A DNA stretch of 64,000 nt, from contig NZ_JAAAMJ010000008.1 of assembly GCF_010500835.1 (NCBI RefSeq), positions 1 to 64,000 of the forward strand, written 5' to 3'. Shown here in pieces: positions 23,591 through 31,993 of this stretch. The first letter of the stretch is position 1, and the number at the start of each line of letters is the position of its first letter. A program made the position numbers and the translations under genes. Below the pieces are notes generated by a model that worked only from the letters and a program-made list of their open reading frames with translations, was not told the DNA's origin and did not search any database. The DNA is from Aurantimonas aggregata (lineage in GTDB: Bacteria; Pseudomonadota; Alphaproteobacteria; Rhizobiales; Rhizobiaceae).

Positions 23591-25284
23591 TCGGCGGGCT
23601 CCCGGACTGCCTGCCGCGCGGCGATGTAGTCCGCGAAGCCGGCCTTGAAGGGTTCGATCCCGGCGCGGCGGACGGTGTCGTTGAATGCCTCGCCGGCCTG
23701 GCGCTCACCGAGATAGATGTCGACGATGGTCTCGATCGCGCCGGGCACGTCCTCGGCGTCGATGCCGGGTCCGAGCCGCTCGCCGAGGGCCGCGCGCTCG
23801 GTGGCGTCGCCGCCGACGGTGATCTGGTAGTTCTCCTTGCCGGCCTTCTCGAGCCCGAGAATGCCGATGGCGCCGACATGGTGATGGCCGCAGGCATTGA
23901 TGCAGCCGGAAATCTTGATCGGCAGCGGGCCGATGTCCTTCTGGCGTGCCTCGTCGGCAAAGGTCGTGGCGATCGCCTGGGCGATCGGGATCGACTTGGC
24001 GGTGGCCAGCGCGCAGTAGTCGAGCCCCGGGCAGGCGATGATGTCGGTGACGAGACCGGCATTGGCGGTGGCGAGGCCTGCAGCCTGCAGCGCCGCGAAG
24101 ACTTCCCGGACATCGTCCTTGCGGACATGCGGCAGGACGAGATTCTGGGCGTGCGTCACCCGCAGCTCGCCGAACGACCAGTGCTCGGCGATATCGGCGA
24201 AGATACTCATCTGCTCGGCGCTCATGTCGCCGGGCACCTCGCCGACGGCCTTCAGCGAGACGGTCAGCGCGATGTAGCCCGGCTGCTTGTGGGCAAAGCC
24301 GTTCTGCTCGACGAAACGGTCGAGGGCGGGATCGGTGCGTCGCGCGGCGTCGAGAACCGGCGAGGTCTCGGGCAGTTCGTCATAGGCGGGCGGGGCGAAA
24401 TAGGCGGCGATCCGCTCCAGCTCTTCCTGCGGCGCGTTGATCGTCGGGCCGTCGAGCCTGGCGTATTCCTCCTCGACGCGGCGGCGGAACTCGTCCTCGC
24501 CGGTCTCGTGGACGAGGATCTTCACCCGCGCCTTGTACTTGTTGTCGCGCCGTCCTTCCGAATTGTAGACGCGCATCACCGCCTCGAGATAGGCGAGCAG
24601 CTCGTGCTTGGGCAGGAAGTCGCGGACGATCTTGCCGATCATCGGCGTGCGCCCGAGCCCGCCGCCGACGACGATCTCGTAGCCGGTCTCGCCGGTCTCC
24701 GGATGGCGCTTCACCTTCAGGCCGATGTCGTGGACCATGATCGCCGCGCGGTCGTGCTCGGCGCCGGTGACGGCGATCTTGAACTTGCGCGGCAGCCAGA
24801 CGAATTCCGGATGCAGGCTCGACCACTGGCGGATCAGCTCGGCCGTGGGGCGCGGATCCTCGACCTCGTCGGCCGCGACGCCGGCGAACTGGTCGGCGGT
24901 GACGTTGCGGATGCAGTTGCCGGAGGTCTGGATGCAGTGCATCTCGACATCGGCGAGGAGATCAAGGATTGCCGGCACGTCGCGCAGCTTCGGCCAGTTG
25001 AACTGCAGGTTCTGGCGCGTCGTGAAGTGGCCGTAGCCCTTGTCGTAGGTCTCGGCAATGACCGCCAGCTGGCGCAGCTGGCGCGAGCTCAGCGTGCCGT
25101 ACGGCACCGCGATGCGCAGCATGTAGGCGTGGAGCTGGAGATAGAGGCCGTTCTTCAGCCGCAGCGGCTTGAACTCGTCGTCGGACAGCGAACCGTCGAG
25201 CCGGCGTTCCACCTGGCTGCGGAACTCGGCGACCCGCTCGCGCACGAAACGCTCGTCGAATTCGTCGTAGCGGTACATGGGCAC
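23587..25284 (-). CDS. cysI: ferredoxin-type nitrite/sulfite reductase (CysI)
   Basis: The 565-residue hemoprotein reduces sulfite to sulfide with siroheme and a [4Fe-4S] cluster. The two Cys pairs are seen in CPGLDYCALATAKS (about 418) and ISGCINACGHHHVGAIGILG (about 458). The N-terminal half has YGHFTTRQNLQFNWPKL and MHCIQTSGNCIRNVT, with the duplicated sulfite reductase fold. No flavoprotein subunit gene (cysJ) is adjacent, in keeping with ferredoxin as electron donor. The siroheme gene cysG often found upstream is not in this cluster. Confidence 0.95.
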   Translation of the reverse strand: MPMYRYDEFDERFVRERVAEFRSQVERRLDGSLSDDEFKPLRLKNGLYLQLHAYMLRIAVPYGTLSSRQLRQLAVIAETYDKGYGHFTTRQNLQFNWPKLRDVPAILDLLADVEMHCIQTSGNCIRNVTADQFAGVAADEVEDPRPTAELIRQWSSLHPEFVWLPRKFKIAVTGAEHDRAAIMVHDIGLKVKRHPETGETGYEIVVGGGLGRTPMIGKIVRDFLPKHELLAYLEAVMRVYNSEGRRDNKYKARVKILVHETGEDEFRRRVEEEYARLDGPTINAPQEELERIAAYFAPPAYDELPETSPVLDAARRTDPALDRFVEQNGFAHKQPGYIALTVSLKAVGEVPGDMSAEQMSIFADIAEHWSFGELRVTHAQNLVLPHVRKDDVREVFAALQAAGLATANAGLVTDIIACPGLDYCALATAKSIPIAQAIATTFADEARQKDIGPLPIKISGCINACGHHHVGAIGILGLEKAGKENYQITVGGDATERAALGERLGPGIDAEDVPGAIETIVDIYLGERQAGEAFNDTVRRAGIEPFKAGFADYIAARQAVREPAE

Positions 25285-25365
25285 TCCTGTCGTCTCGTGT
25301 GGGAAAGCTTCGCCGCCTTCCGCAATTCGTTCTGGCGACGCGCGATCGGCGGATCGGAAAGTCGA

Positions 25366-25716
25366 TCAGACCGGCGTGGTGAACTCGGCCTGCTTGCCCA
25401 TGTCCGGATGAATGGACGGGCCCTTCTGCCGCATGGCGTCGCGAAAGTGCCGGGCGCGCGGCAGGCCGGTGCTCGCCAGGTCGACGGGCACCAGATACGG
25501 ATCGACCACCAGATTGGCGGCGAAGGCCGCCTTGCCCTCGGCTTCCATGGTCGCGGCGCTCTCGGCGTCGAAGGCGATGCGCGCGGCGGACGGGTCGAGC
25601 GTCCAGCCGGATTCGGCGAGAAACACGACGTCGCCGTCGAGAAGGTGGTTCGCCATCAGGATCGCTGGCAGGGTGTCACCCCTGACCTTGGATCCGGCCC
25701 GGTGTTCGGCGGCCAT
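25366..25716 (-). CDS. DUF2849 protein
   Basis: The 116-residue protein is of the DUF2849 family, usually encoded just before cysI in rhizobia, sometimes after cysG. It contains TLPAILMANHLLDGDVVFL near the N-terminus and ends with VVDPYLVPVDL and a region rich in charged residues. It is the first gene of the sulfate assimilation unit, 81 bases upstream of cysI. The start at 25716 excludes a long arginine-rich frame extension. Function is unknown but linked by context to sulfite reduction. Confidence 0.85.
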   Translation of the reverse strand: MAAEHRAGSKVRGDTLPAILMANHLLDGDVVFLAESGWTLDPSAARIAFDAESAATMEAEGKAAFAANLVVDPYLVPVDLASTGLPRARHFRDAMRQKGPSIHPDMGKQAEFTTPV

Positions 25717-25897
25717 CGGCGTCTCCCGCTTGCAGTCAAAACGATCGCGCCGCCGCGATGCGGGACGCCAGCCCTTTGATAGGCCGAATGTCGTTTCGTC
25801 GCGGCGGCGAGGATTGCCTTGTGGGCCAGCCAAGGGAAAGAATTTGCTGCCGGACGCCCAAGCGGCGACCGATTCCGTTCCCGACTGGCAAAACGCC

Positions 25898-27145
25898 TCA
25901 GATCGCCTCGCCCTGCAGCAGGCGCGGCGAGGGGCCCTTGGTCAGGCCGGCGGCCTGGCCGATGAAGAATTCCTTCAGCGGCGGGGCGCGGTCGACCAGC
26001 GACAGGCCGAAGGAGCGGGCGGCGCGCAGCAAGCGGCTGTCGTTGGAGAATAGTCGGTTCAGGATGTCGGTGGTGATGCCCATCTGCACGGTGTCGAAGC
26101 GCCGCCAGCGCTGGTAGGTCTCCAGCACGTCGAGCGCGCCGATATCGAGCCCCAGGCGCTCGGCCTCGACGACGGTCTGGGCAAGGGCTGCGGCATCCTT
26201 GAATCCGAGATTGAGGCCCTGGCCGGCGATCGGGTGGATGCCGTGGGCCGCGTCCCCGGCCAGCGCGATGCGCGGCCGGACGAAGTCGCGGGCGAGCGTC
26301 AGCCCGAGCGGGAAGGCGCGGCGTCCGCCTTCGACGGTCAGCGCGCCGAGCTTGTGGCCGAAGCGCCGCTCGAGTTCCATCTCGAACAGCAAATCGTCGG
26401 AAGCGACGAGCCGCTCGGCCTCTCTGGTCGGCTCGGTCCAGACCAGCGACGAGCGGTTGCCCTTGAGCGGCAGGATGGCGAAGGGGCCGGAGGGCAGGAA
26501 ATGCTCCTCGGCGCGCCCCTCGTGCGGGCGCTCGTGCCTGACCGTCGCGACGATGCCGGACTGGCCGTAGTCCCAGTGGACGGTCCGGATGCCGGCCATG
26601 TCGCGGATCTTCGAGCGAACGCCGTCGCAGGCGACGAGCAGACGGGCATCGATCGTGCCGCCATCGGCGAGGCGGACGGCGATCGAGGCCAGGCCGGATT
26701 CGATGCCCGAGACGGCGACCGACTGGCGGATCGTCACGCCGAGGGCATCGGCGCGCTTGCGCAGGGCCTCGTTCAGGTCGGCGTTGGGCAGCATGTGGGC
26801 GAAGGGCTCGCCGGGCTTGGCCTCGCCGCCAAAGGTCAGGAAGACCGGCCGCACCGGGTCGGACGTGCGGGAATCGGTGACGATCATCTCGGTGATCGGC
26901 TGCGCTTCGTCGCGCACCGTGTCCCATATCTGCAGGCGCTCGAGCATGCGGATCGCCGCGGCGGCGACGGCGGAGGCGCGCTCGTCCTTGCGCCAGACGC
27001 CGTCGGGCGCGGCGTCGACGACGACGATCGACAGATGTGGCGCGGCGTCGGCGATCGCCACCGCCGTCGTCAGCCCGACATAGCCGGCGCCTGCTATGAC
27101 GATGTCGGCCCGCTCGTGCGCCGGTCGATCGGTCGTGTCGCTCAT
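25898..27145 (-). CDS. UbiH/UbiF-family FAD-dependent hydroxylase (ubiquinone biosynthesis)
   Basis: The 415-residue flavoprotein has the dinucleotide-binding ADIVIAGAGYVGLTTAVAIA at residues 13-32, LLVACDGVRSKIR (DG motif) near 170 and the second FAD motif PRIALAGDAAHGIHPIAGQGLNLGFKDA near 290. This is the UbiH/UbiF/UbiM hydroxylase pattern of ubiquinone ring modification. The exact position hydroxylated cannot be told. It is divergent from tesB and in the same direction as the sulfate operon, 181 bases upstream of DUF2849. Confidence 0.9.
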   Translation of the reverse strand: MSDTTDRPAHERADIVIAGAGYVGLTTAVAIADAAPHLSIVVVDAAPDGVWRKDERASAVAAAAIRMLERLQIWDTVRDEAQPITEMIVTDSRTSDPVRPVFLTFGGEAKPGEPFAHMLPNADLNEALRKRADALGVTIRQSVAVSGIESGLASIAVRLADGGTIDARLLVACDGVRSKIRDMAGIRTVHWDYGQSGIVATVRHERPHEGRAEEHFLPSGPFAILPLKGNRSSLVWTEPTREAERLVASDDLLFEMELERRFGHKLGALTVEGGRRAFPLGLTLARDFVRPRIALAGDAAHGIHPIAGQGLNLGFKDAAALAQTVVEAERLGLDIGALDVLETYQRWRRFDTVQMGITTDILNRLFSNDSRLLRAARSFGLSLVDRAPPLKEFFIGQAAGLTKGPSPRLLQGEAI

Positions 27146-27267
27146 GCCATTCTCCTCCTCGCGGGCCGATGCGGCCCCGGTGCGACGGCTTGACGATCCC
27201 GCGCCCCTGGTGCAACGCCGCAGGTAAGCGGGCGGGGCGGCGCCCGCAACCGCGGAGTAAGACTAGT

Positions 27268-28140
27268 ATGACGACGGCCGTTGAAAAGCTCCTGACGACG
27301 CTCGACCTCGAACGGCTCGAGGAAAACCTCTTCCGCGGCACCAGTCCGGACCAGAGCTGGCAGCGGGTGTTCGGCGGCCAGGTGATCGCGCAGGCGTTGG
27401 TCGCGGCGCAGCGCACCGTACCGGCGGAGCGCCACTGCCACTCGCTGCACTCCTATTTCATGCGGCCCGGCGACCCGGCGGCGCCGATCATCTACGACGT
27501 CGACCGGATCCGTGACGGCGGTTCGTTCACCACGCGCCGCGTCGTGGCGATCCAGCACGGCCACGCGATCTTCTCGCTCTCGGCCTCCTTCCAGAAGGAC
27601 GAGCCGGGCTTCGACCATCAGGCGCCGATGCCGGACGTGCCGCTTCCGGACGATCTGCCGCACGGCCAGGCGATCACCGAGACGATCCTCAAGCACGCGC
27701 CCGAGCCGGTGCGCCGCTACTGGCAGCGGCCGCGGCCGATCGAGTTCCGGCCGGTGTCGTTCGACCATTATGTCACTACCGACAAGCTCGAGCCGTTCCA
27801 GCAGGTCTGGGTACGCTGCTCAGGCGACATCGGCACGGACCGCGACCTTAACACCGCGGTGCTCGCCTATATCTCGGACATGACGCTGCTCGACACGGCG
27901 CTGTTCGCGCACGGCCTGTCGGTGTTCAACGACAAGGTGCAGGCGGCGAGCCTCGACCACGCGATGTGGTTCCACCGGCCGGCGCTCGCCTCGGAATGGC
28001 TGCTCTATTCGCAGGACAGCCCGTCCTCCTCCGGTGCACGGGGACTGACCCGTGGCTCGCTCTTTGCCCTCGACGGCACGCTGGTCGCCTCGGTGGCACA
28101 GGAAGGGCTCATCCGACCACGTCGTACGCAACCTGCATAA
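27268..28140 (+). CDS. tesB: acyl-CoA thioesterase II (TesB)
   Basis: The 290-residue double-hotdog thioesterase hydrolyses acyl-CoAs. It has ENLFRGTSPDQSWQRVFGGQVIAQAL near the N-terminus, HSLHSYFMRPGDP near 60, then the second hotdog with DMTLLDTALFAHG near 208 and SLDHAMWFHRP near 228. The active-site Asp lies in the DMTLLD segment. The start at 27268 is preferred to an arginine-rich upstream extension. A strong terminator follows. Confidence 0.94.
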   Translation: MTTAVEKLLTTLDLERLEENLFRGTSPDQSWQRVFGGQVIAQALVAAQRTVPAERHCHSLHSYFMRPGDPAAPIIYDVDRIRDGGSFTTRRVVAIQHGHAIFSLSASFQKDEPGFDHQAPMPDVPLPDDLPHGQAITETILKHAPEPVRRYWQRPRPIEFRPVSFDHYVTTDKLEPFQQVWVRCSGDIGTDRDLNTAVLAYISDMTLLDTALFAHGLSVFNDKVQAASLDHAMWFHRPALASEWLLYSQDSPSSSGARGLTRGSLFALDGTLVASVAQEGLIRPRRTQPA

Positions 28141-28183
28141 TCTGCAGGCATAAATCCCGAGTCCGACGGTTTATTGTGCATCG

Positions 28184-28216
28184 ACGCCCTGCCTCATTCA
28201 AAGGCAGGGCGTGTTT
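28184..28216 (+). terminator. intrinsic terminator after tesB
   Basis: ACGCCCTGCCT and AGGCAGGGCGT form a perfect 11-bp stem with a 7-base loop (28195-28201), followed by GTTT. It separates tesB from the glnK promoter. Confidence 0.85.
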
Positions 28217-28265
28217 CGGCCATGTTTTCGCTTCCGGCGCGCCCATTTTCGCCGCGCAGCCCGTT

Positions 28266-28280
28266 TGGCACGCGCCTTGA
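28266..28280 (+). promoter_or_regulatory. sigma-54 promoter of glnK-amtB
   Basis: TGGCAC (28266-28271), 5 bases, TTGA (28277-28280) matches the RpoN -24/-12 pattern TGGCAC-N5-TTGC apart from the last base. It lies about 100 bases before glnK. Control by nitrogen limitation through NtrC is known for glnK-amtB operons and inferred here. Confidence 0.8.
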
Positions 28281-28290
28281 TTACCCTTGA

Positions 28291-28719
<429 letters not shown>

Positions 28720-28739
28720 GAGCGGGGACGCATCATCAC

Positions 28740-30095
28740 ATGACCTTCAGAAAAACACTCACACTTGCCGGCGTCTTCGTCGGCCTGGCCGCCACCGCGG
28801 CCTTCGCCCAGGACGCGGCGCCCGACGTCGCCGTGGTCGCTGCCGAAGCCGCCGCGCCCGCGCCAGCCGTGCAGCCGGATGTCACCTACATCTTCAACAC
28901 GCTGCTGTTCCTCATCGGCGGCTTCCTGGTGATGTTCATGGCAGCCGGCTTCGCCATGCTGGAAGCCGGCCTCGTGCGTTCCAAGAACGTCTCGATGCAG
29001 TGCCTGAAGAATGTCGCGCTCTACGCGATCGCCGGTATCATGTACTGGGTTGTCGGCTACAACCTGATGTATACGGGCGTCGATGGCGGCTACATCGGTT
29101 CCTTCGGCCCCTACGCCTTTGATCCGGTCGGCGGCGACAATCTCGCCACAGGCTATTCGACCGCCTCGGACTGGTTCTTCCAGATGGTGTTCGTCGCGGC
29201 GACCGCGTCGATCGTCTCCGGTACGCTCGCCGAGCGCATCCGGCTGTGGCCGTTCCTGCTGTTCACCGCCATCCTCACCGGCATCATCTACCCGATCTCC
29301 GGTTCGTGGCAGTGGGGTGCCGGCTGGCTCTCGGAAATGGGCTTCTCCGACTTCGCGGGCTCGACGATCGTTCACTCGGTCGGCGGCTGGGCAGCACTCG
29401 CGGGTGCCATCCTTCTCGGTGCACGCAAGGGTCGTTTCGGGGCTGACGGCCGCGGCATCGCGATGCCGGGATCCTCGATCCCGCTCGCCACGCTCGGCAC
29501 GTTCATCCTTTGGCTCGGCTGGTTCGGCTTCAACGGCGCCTCGCAGCTCGCCATGGGAACGATCACCGACGTCACCGACGTGTCGAGGATCTTCGCCAAC
29601 ACCAACTTCGCGGCCGCAGGCGGCGTGGTTGCGTCGATGATCCTTCTGCAGGTCATCTACAAGCGGGTCGACGTCACGATGGTGCTCAACGGCGCCCTCG
29701 CGGGTCTCGTCTCGATCACCGCAGAGCCATTGGCGCCTTCGCCGCTGGCGGCGATCCTGATCGGCGCTGTCGGCGGCGTCATCGTCGTGGTGGCCGTGCC
29801 GCTGCTCGACAAGCTGAAGATCGACGACGTGGTCGGGGCAATCCCGGTCCATCTCTTCGCCGGTATCTGGGGGACCCTCGCGGTGCCGCTGACCAACGCG
29901 GATGCGAGCTTCGTCACCCAGCTGATCGGCGTCGTTTCCTATGGTGTCTTCGCCTTCTTCGGGAGCCTCATCGTCTGGGGGATCATCAAGGCGGTGATCG
30001 GCATCAGGGTGAGCGAAGAGGAAGAGGCCCTGGGCCTCGACCGGACAGAGATCGGCGTCGAAGCCTATCCGGAGTTCACGGGCGCCCGCGGCTGA
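28740..30095 (+). CDS. amtB: ammonium transporter AmtB (first copy)
   Basis: The 451-residue channel has a signal-peptide-like leader (to about 25), then eleven hydrophobic segments starting at about residue 60. AmtB motifs include FAMLEAGLVRSKN, GTLAERIRLWPF near 165 and the pore-lining His in TIVHSVGGWAALAGA near 211. The C-terminal tail binds GlnK in known systems. It conducts ammonia into the cell when nitrogen is scarce. The D/E-rich stretch EEEEALGLDR is near the end. A strong terminator separates it from the second amtB gene. Confidence 0.95.
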   Translation: MTFRKTLTLAGVFVGLAATAAFAQDAAPDVAVVAAEAAAPAPAVQPDVTYIFNTLLFLIGGFLVMFMAAGFAMLEAGLVRSKNVSMQCLKNVALYAIAGIMYWVVGYNLMYTGVDGGYIGSFGPYAFDPVGGDNLATGYSTASDWFFQMVFVAATASIVSGTLAERIRLWPFLLFTAILTGIIYPISGSWQWGAGWLSEMGFSDFAGSTIVHSVGGWAALAGAILLGARKGRFGADGRGIAMPGSSIPLATLGTFILWLGWFGFNGASQLAMGTITDVTDVSRIFANTNFAAAGGVVASMILLQVIYKRVDVTMVLNGALAGLVSITAEPLAPSPLAAILIGAVGGVIVVVAVPLLDKLKIDDVVGAIPVHLFAGIWGTLAVPLTNADASFVTQLIGVVSYGVFAFFGSLIVWGIIKAVIGIRVSEEEEALGLDRTEIGVEAYPEFTGARG

Positions 30096-30129
30096 CGCGC
30101 CAGCGACCATCGAACGACGAAACGAAGAG

Positions 30130-30154
30130 GAGGGGGCCCACGGGCCCCCTTTTT
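30130..30154 (+). terminator. intrinsic terminator after the first amtB
   Basis: GGGGGCCC and GGGCCCCC form an 8-bp stem with a 2-base spacer (AC), followed by TTTTT. The loop can be as small as two bases, so the outer pairs probably carry the hairpin. Confidence 0.8.
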
Positions 30155-30299
30155 CGTGGGTCCGGAGGATCCCGGTTTCGTGATCGAGTGCTGCGAAAAC
30201 AGGCAAGCTGCCGCCGCAAGCGGCAACTGCCGGTCGCCAAAGATGCTCAGTTCCCCTTACCGCAGGCCTTTTCGTCGTAGCATTGAAGCCGGATTGATC

Positions 30300-30314
30300 T
30301 GGCACGGCTCTTGT
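30300..30314 (+). promoter_or_regulatory. sigma-54-like promoter of the second amtB
   Basis: TGGCAC (30300-30305), 5 bases, TTGT (30311-30314) again fits the -24/-12 pattern. It lies about 75 bases before the second amtB gene and about 145 bases after the terminator of the first, giving the second transporter its own nitrogen-type promoter. Confidence 0.7.
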
Positions 30315-30388
30315 TTAACGATCCACGGGACGCAGCGGATGCGCCCGGGCAAGCCCGCCATTCGGGCTCTGTTGGAAAGTCAAAGCTC

Positions 30389-31768
30389 ATGTCGGGATCA
30401 CTTCGATTGTTTCGGCAGCTGGCCGCCGCCGGCGCCTGCCTCGGTGCCGTCGCGACCCTGGCTTCGGCCGCCGGGCCGGCCTTCGCTCAGGACGCCGCGG
30501 CCACCGCTGCCGCGCCGGCCGCCGAAGTCGCTCCCGTCGTCGACAAGGGCGACGTCGCCTGGATGATGACCGCGACGCTCCTCGTCCTGTTCATGACCAT
30601 GCCGGGCCTGGCGCTGTTCTACGGCGGCCTGGTCCGCGCCAAGAACATGCTGTCGGTGCTGATGCAGTGCACGATCATCACCGGCGTGGTGATGATCGTC
30701 TGGGTGCTCTGGGGCTATTCCTTCGCCTTCGGCGGCGGGACCAGCCCGTATTGGGGCGGGCTCGGCAAGCTGTTCCTCGCCGGCGTGACGGTCGATTCCA
30801 CCTCCGCGACCTTCAGCGACGGCGTCGCCATCCCGGAATATCTCTTCATCGCCTTCCAGATGACCTTCGCGGTGATCACCCCGGCGCTGATCGTCGGGGC
30901 GTTCGCGGAGCGGATCCGTTTCTCGGCCGTGGTGCTGTTCACCATCCTCTGGGTCACCTTCGTCTACTTCCCCATCGCGCACATGGTGTGGGACGGCTCG
31001 GGCCTGATCTTCAACTGGGGCGCGCTCGATTTCGCCGGCGGCACCGTCGTCCACATCAATGCCGGCGTTGCCGCGCTGGTCGGCTGCCTGTTCGTCGGCA
31101 AGCGCACCGGGCTCGGCCGTGACAACATGGCGCCGCACTCGATGACGCTGACCATGGTCGGCGCCTCGATCCTCTGGGTCGGCTGGTTCGGCTTCAACGC
31201 CGGCTCGAACCTCGAATCGACGTCGGGTGCTGTGCTGGCGATGCTGAACACCTTCACCGCGACCGCCGGCGCGCTGGTCGCGTGGTGCCTCATCGAATCG
31301 ACGATGCGCGGCAAGGCCTCGATGCTGGGCGCCGCTTCCGGCATCGTCGCCGGCCTTGTCGCGGTGACGCCGGCCTGCGGCACGATCGGTCCGGTCGGGG
31401 CGATCGTCCTCGGCGCGCTGGCCAGCGGCTGCTGCTACTTCTTCGTCTCGGTGGTGAAGAACAGGCTCGGCTACGACGACAGCCTCGACGTGTTCGGCAT
31501 TCATGGCGTCGGCGGCATCGTCGGGGCGATCGGGACGGGCATCTTCACCGCGCCGTGGCTCGGCGGCACCGGCGCGGAGGATTTCTCGATCCTCGGCCAG
31601 ACGACGATCCAGTTCTGGGCCGTGCTCGTCACCGTCGTGTGGTGCGGCATCGTCTCGGCGATCCTGTTCAAGCTCGTCGACCTGGTCGTCGGCCTGCGCC
31701 CCACCCCGGAGCAGGAACGCGAAGGCCTCGACCTCAGCTATCACGGCGAGGCCGCCTACCACGCCTGA
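30389..31768 (+). CDS. amtB: ammonium transporter AmtB (second copy)
   Basis: The 459-residue protein has a signal-peptide-like leader (cleavage after FAQ near 34), then eleven hydrophobic segments. Motifs: PGLALFYGGLVRAKNMLSVL near 70 (the classic Amt signature), GAFAERIRFSAVVLF near 175, TVVHINAGVAALVG (pore His) near 222, WFGFNAGSNL and DVFGIHGVGGIVGAIGTG (second pore His). It is closer to E. coli AmtB than the first copy is by these signatures. There is no glnK of its own. The start at 30389 (MSGSLRLFRQL) gives the signal peptide. Confidence 0.95.
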   Translation: MSGSLRLFRQLAAAGACLGAVATLASAAGPAFAQDAAATAAAPAAEVAPVVDKGDVAWMMTATLLVLFMTMPGLALFYGGLVRAKNMLSVLMQCTIITGVVMIVWVLWGYSFAFGGGTSPYWGGLGKLFLAGVTVDSTSATFSDGVAIPEYLFIAFQMTFAVITPALIVGAFAERIRFSAVVLFTILWVTFVYFPIAHMVWDGSGLIFNWGALDFAGGTVVHINAGVAALVGCLFVGKRTGLGRDNMAPHSMTLTMVGASILWVGWFGFNAGSNLESTSGAVLAMLNTFTATAGALVAWCLIESTMRGKASMLGAASGIVAGLVAVTPACGTIGPVGAIVLGALASGCCYFFVSVVKNRLGYDDSLDVFGIHGVGGIVGAIGTGIFTAPWLGGTGAEDFSILGQTTIQFWAVLVTVVWCGIVSAILFKLVDLVVGLRPTPEQEREGLDLSYHGEAAYHA

Positions 31769-31790
31769 GCGGAGCTACGCGGACAACGTA

Positions 31791-31820
31791 AAGGGACGGG
31801 CGAGCGATCGCCCGTCCCTT
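31791..31820 (+). terminator. intrinsic hairpin after the second amtB
   Basis: AAGGGACGGGC and GCCCGTCCCTT form an 11-bp perfect stem around an 8-base loop. Only two T are at the 3' side before CGCG, so termination efficiency is uncertain. Confidence 0.7.
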
Positions 31821-31993
31821 CGCGTTTGGCGTGGTCAACCTGCCCCCCGAAGGACAGGTGCTTGGCCCGCCCGCCGCGCTGAAGTCCGTAAGGCCCTCTT
31901 AAGCTTAAGCGGGTCTTAACCTCGCCCTCCTAGTCTCGCGGCAAGCAGCGGACCCGCCCGGCGCGGCAGGGTTCGAGGAGTCGAGACAGGGCG

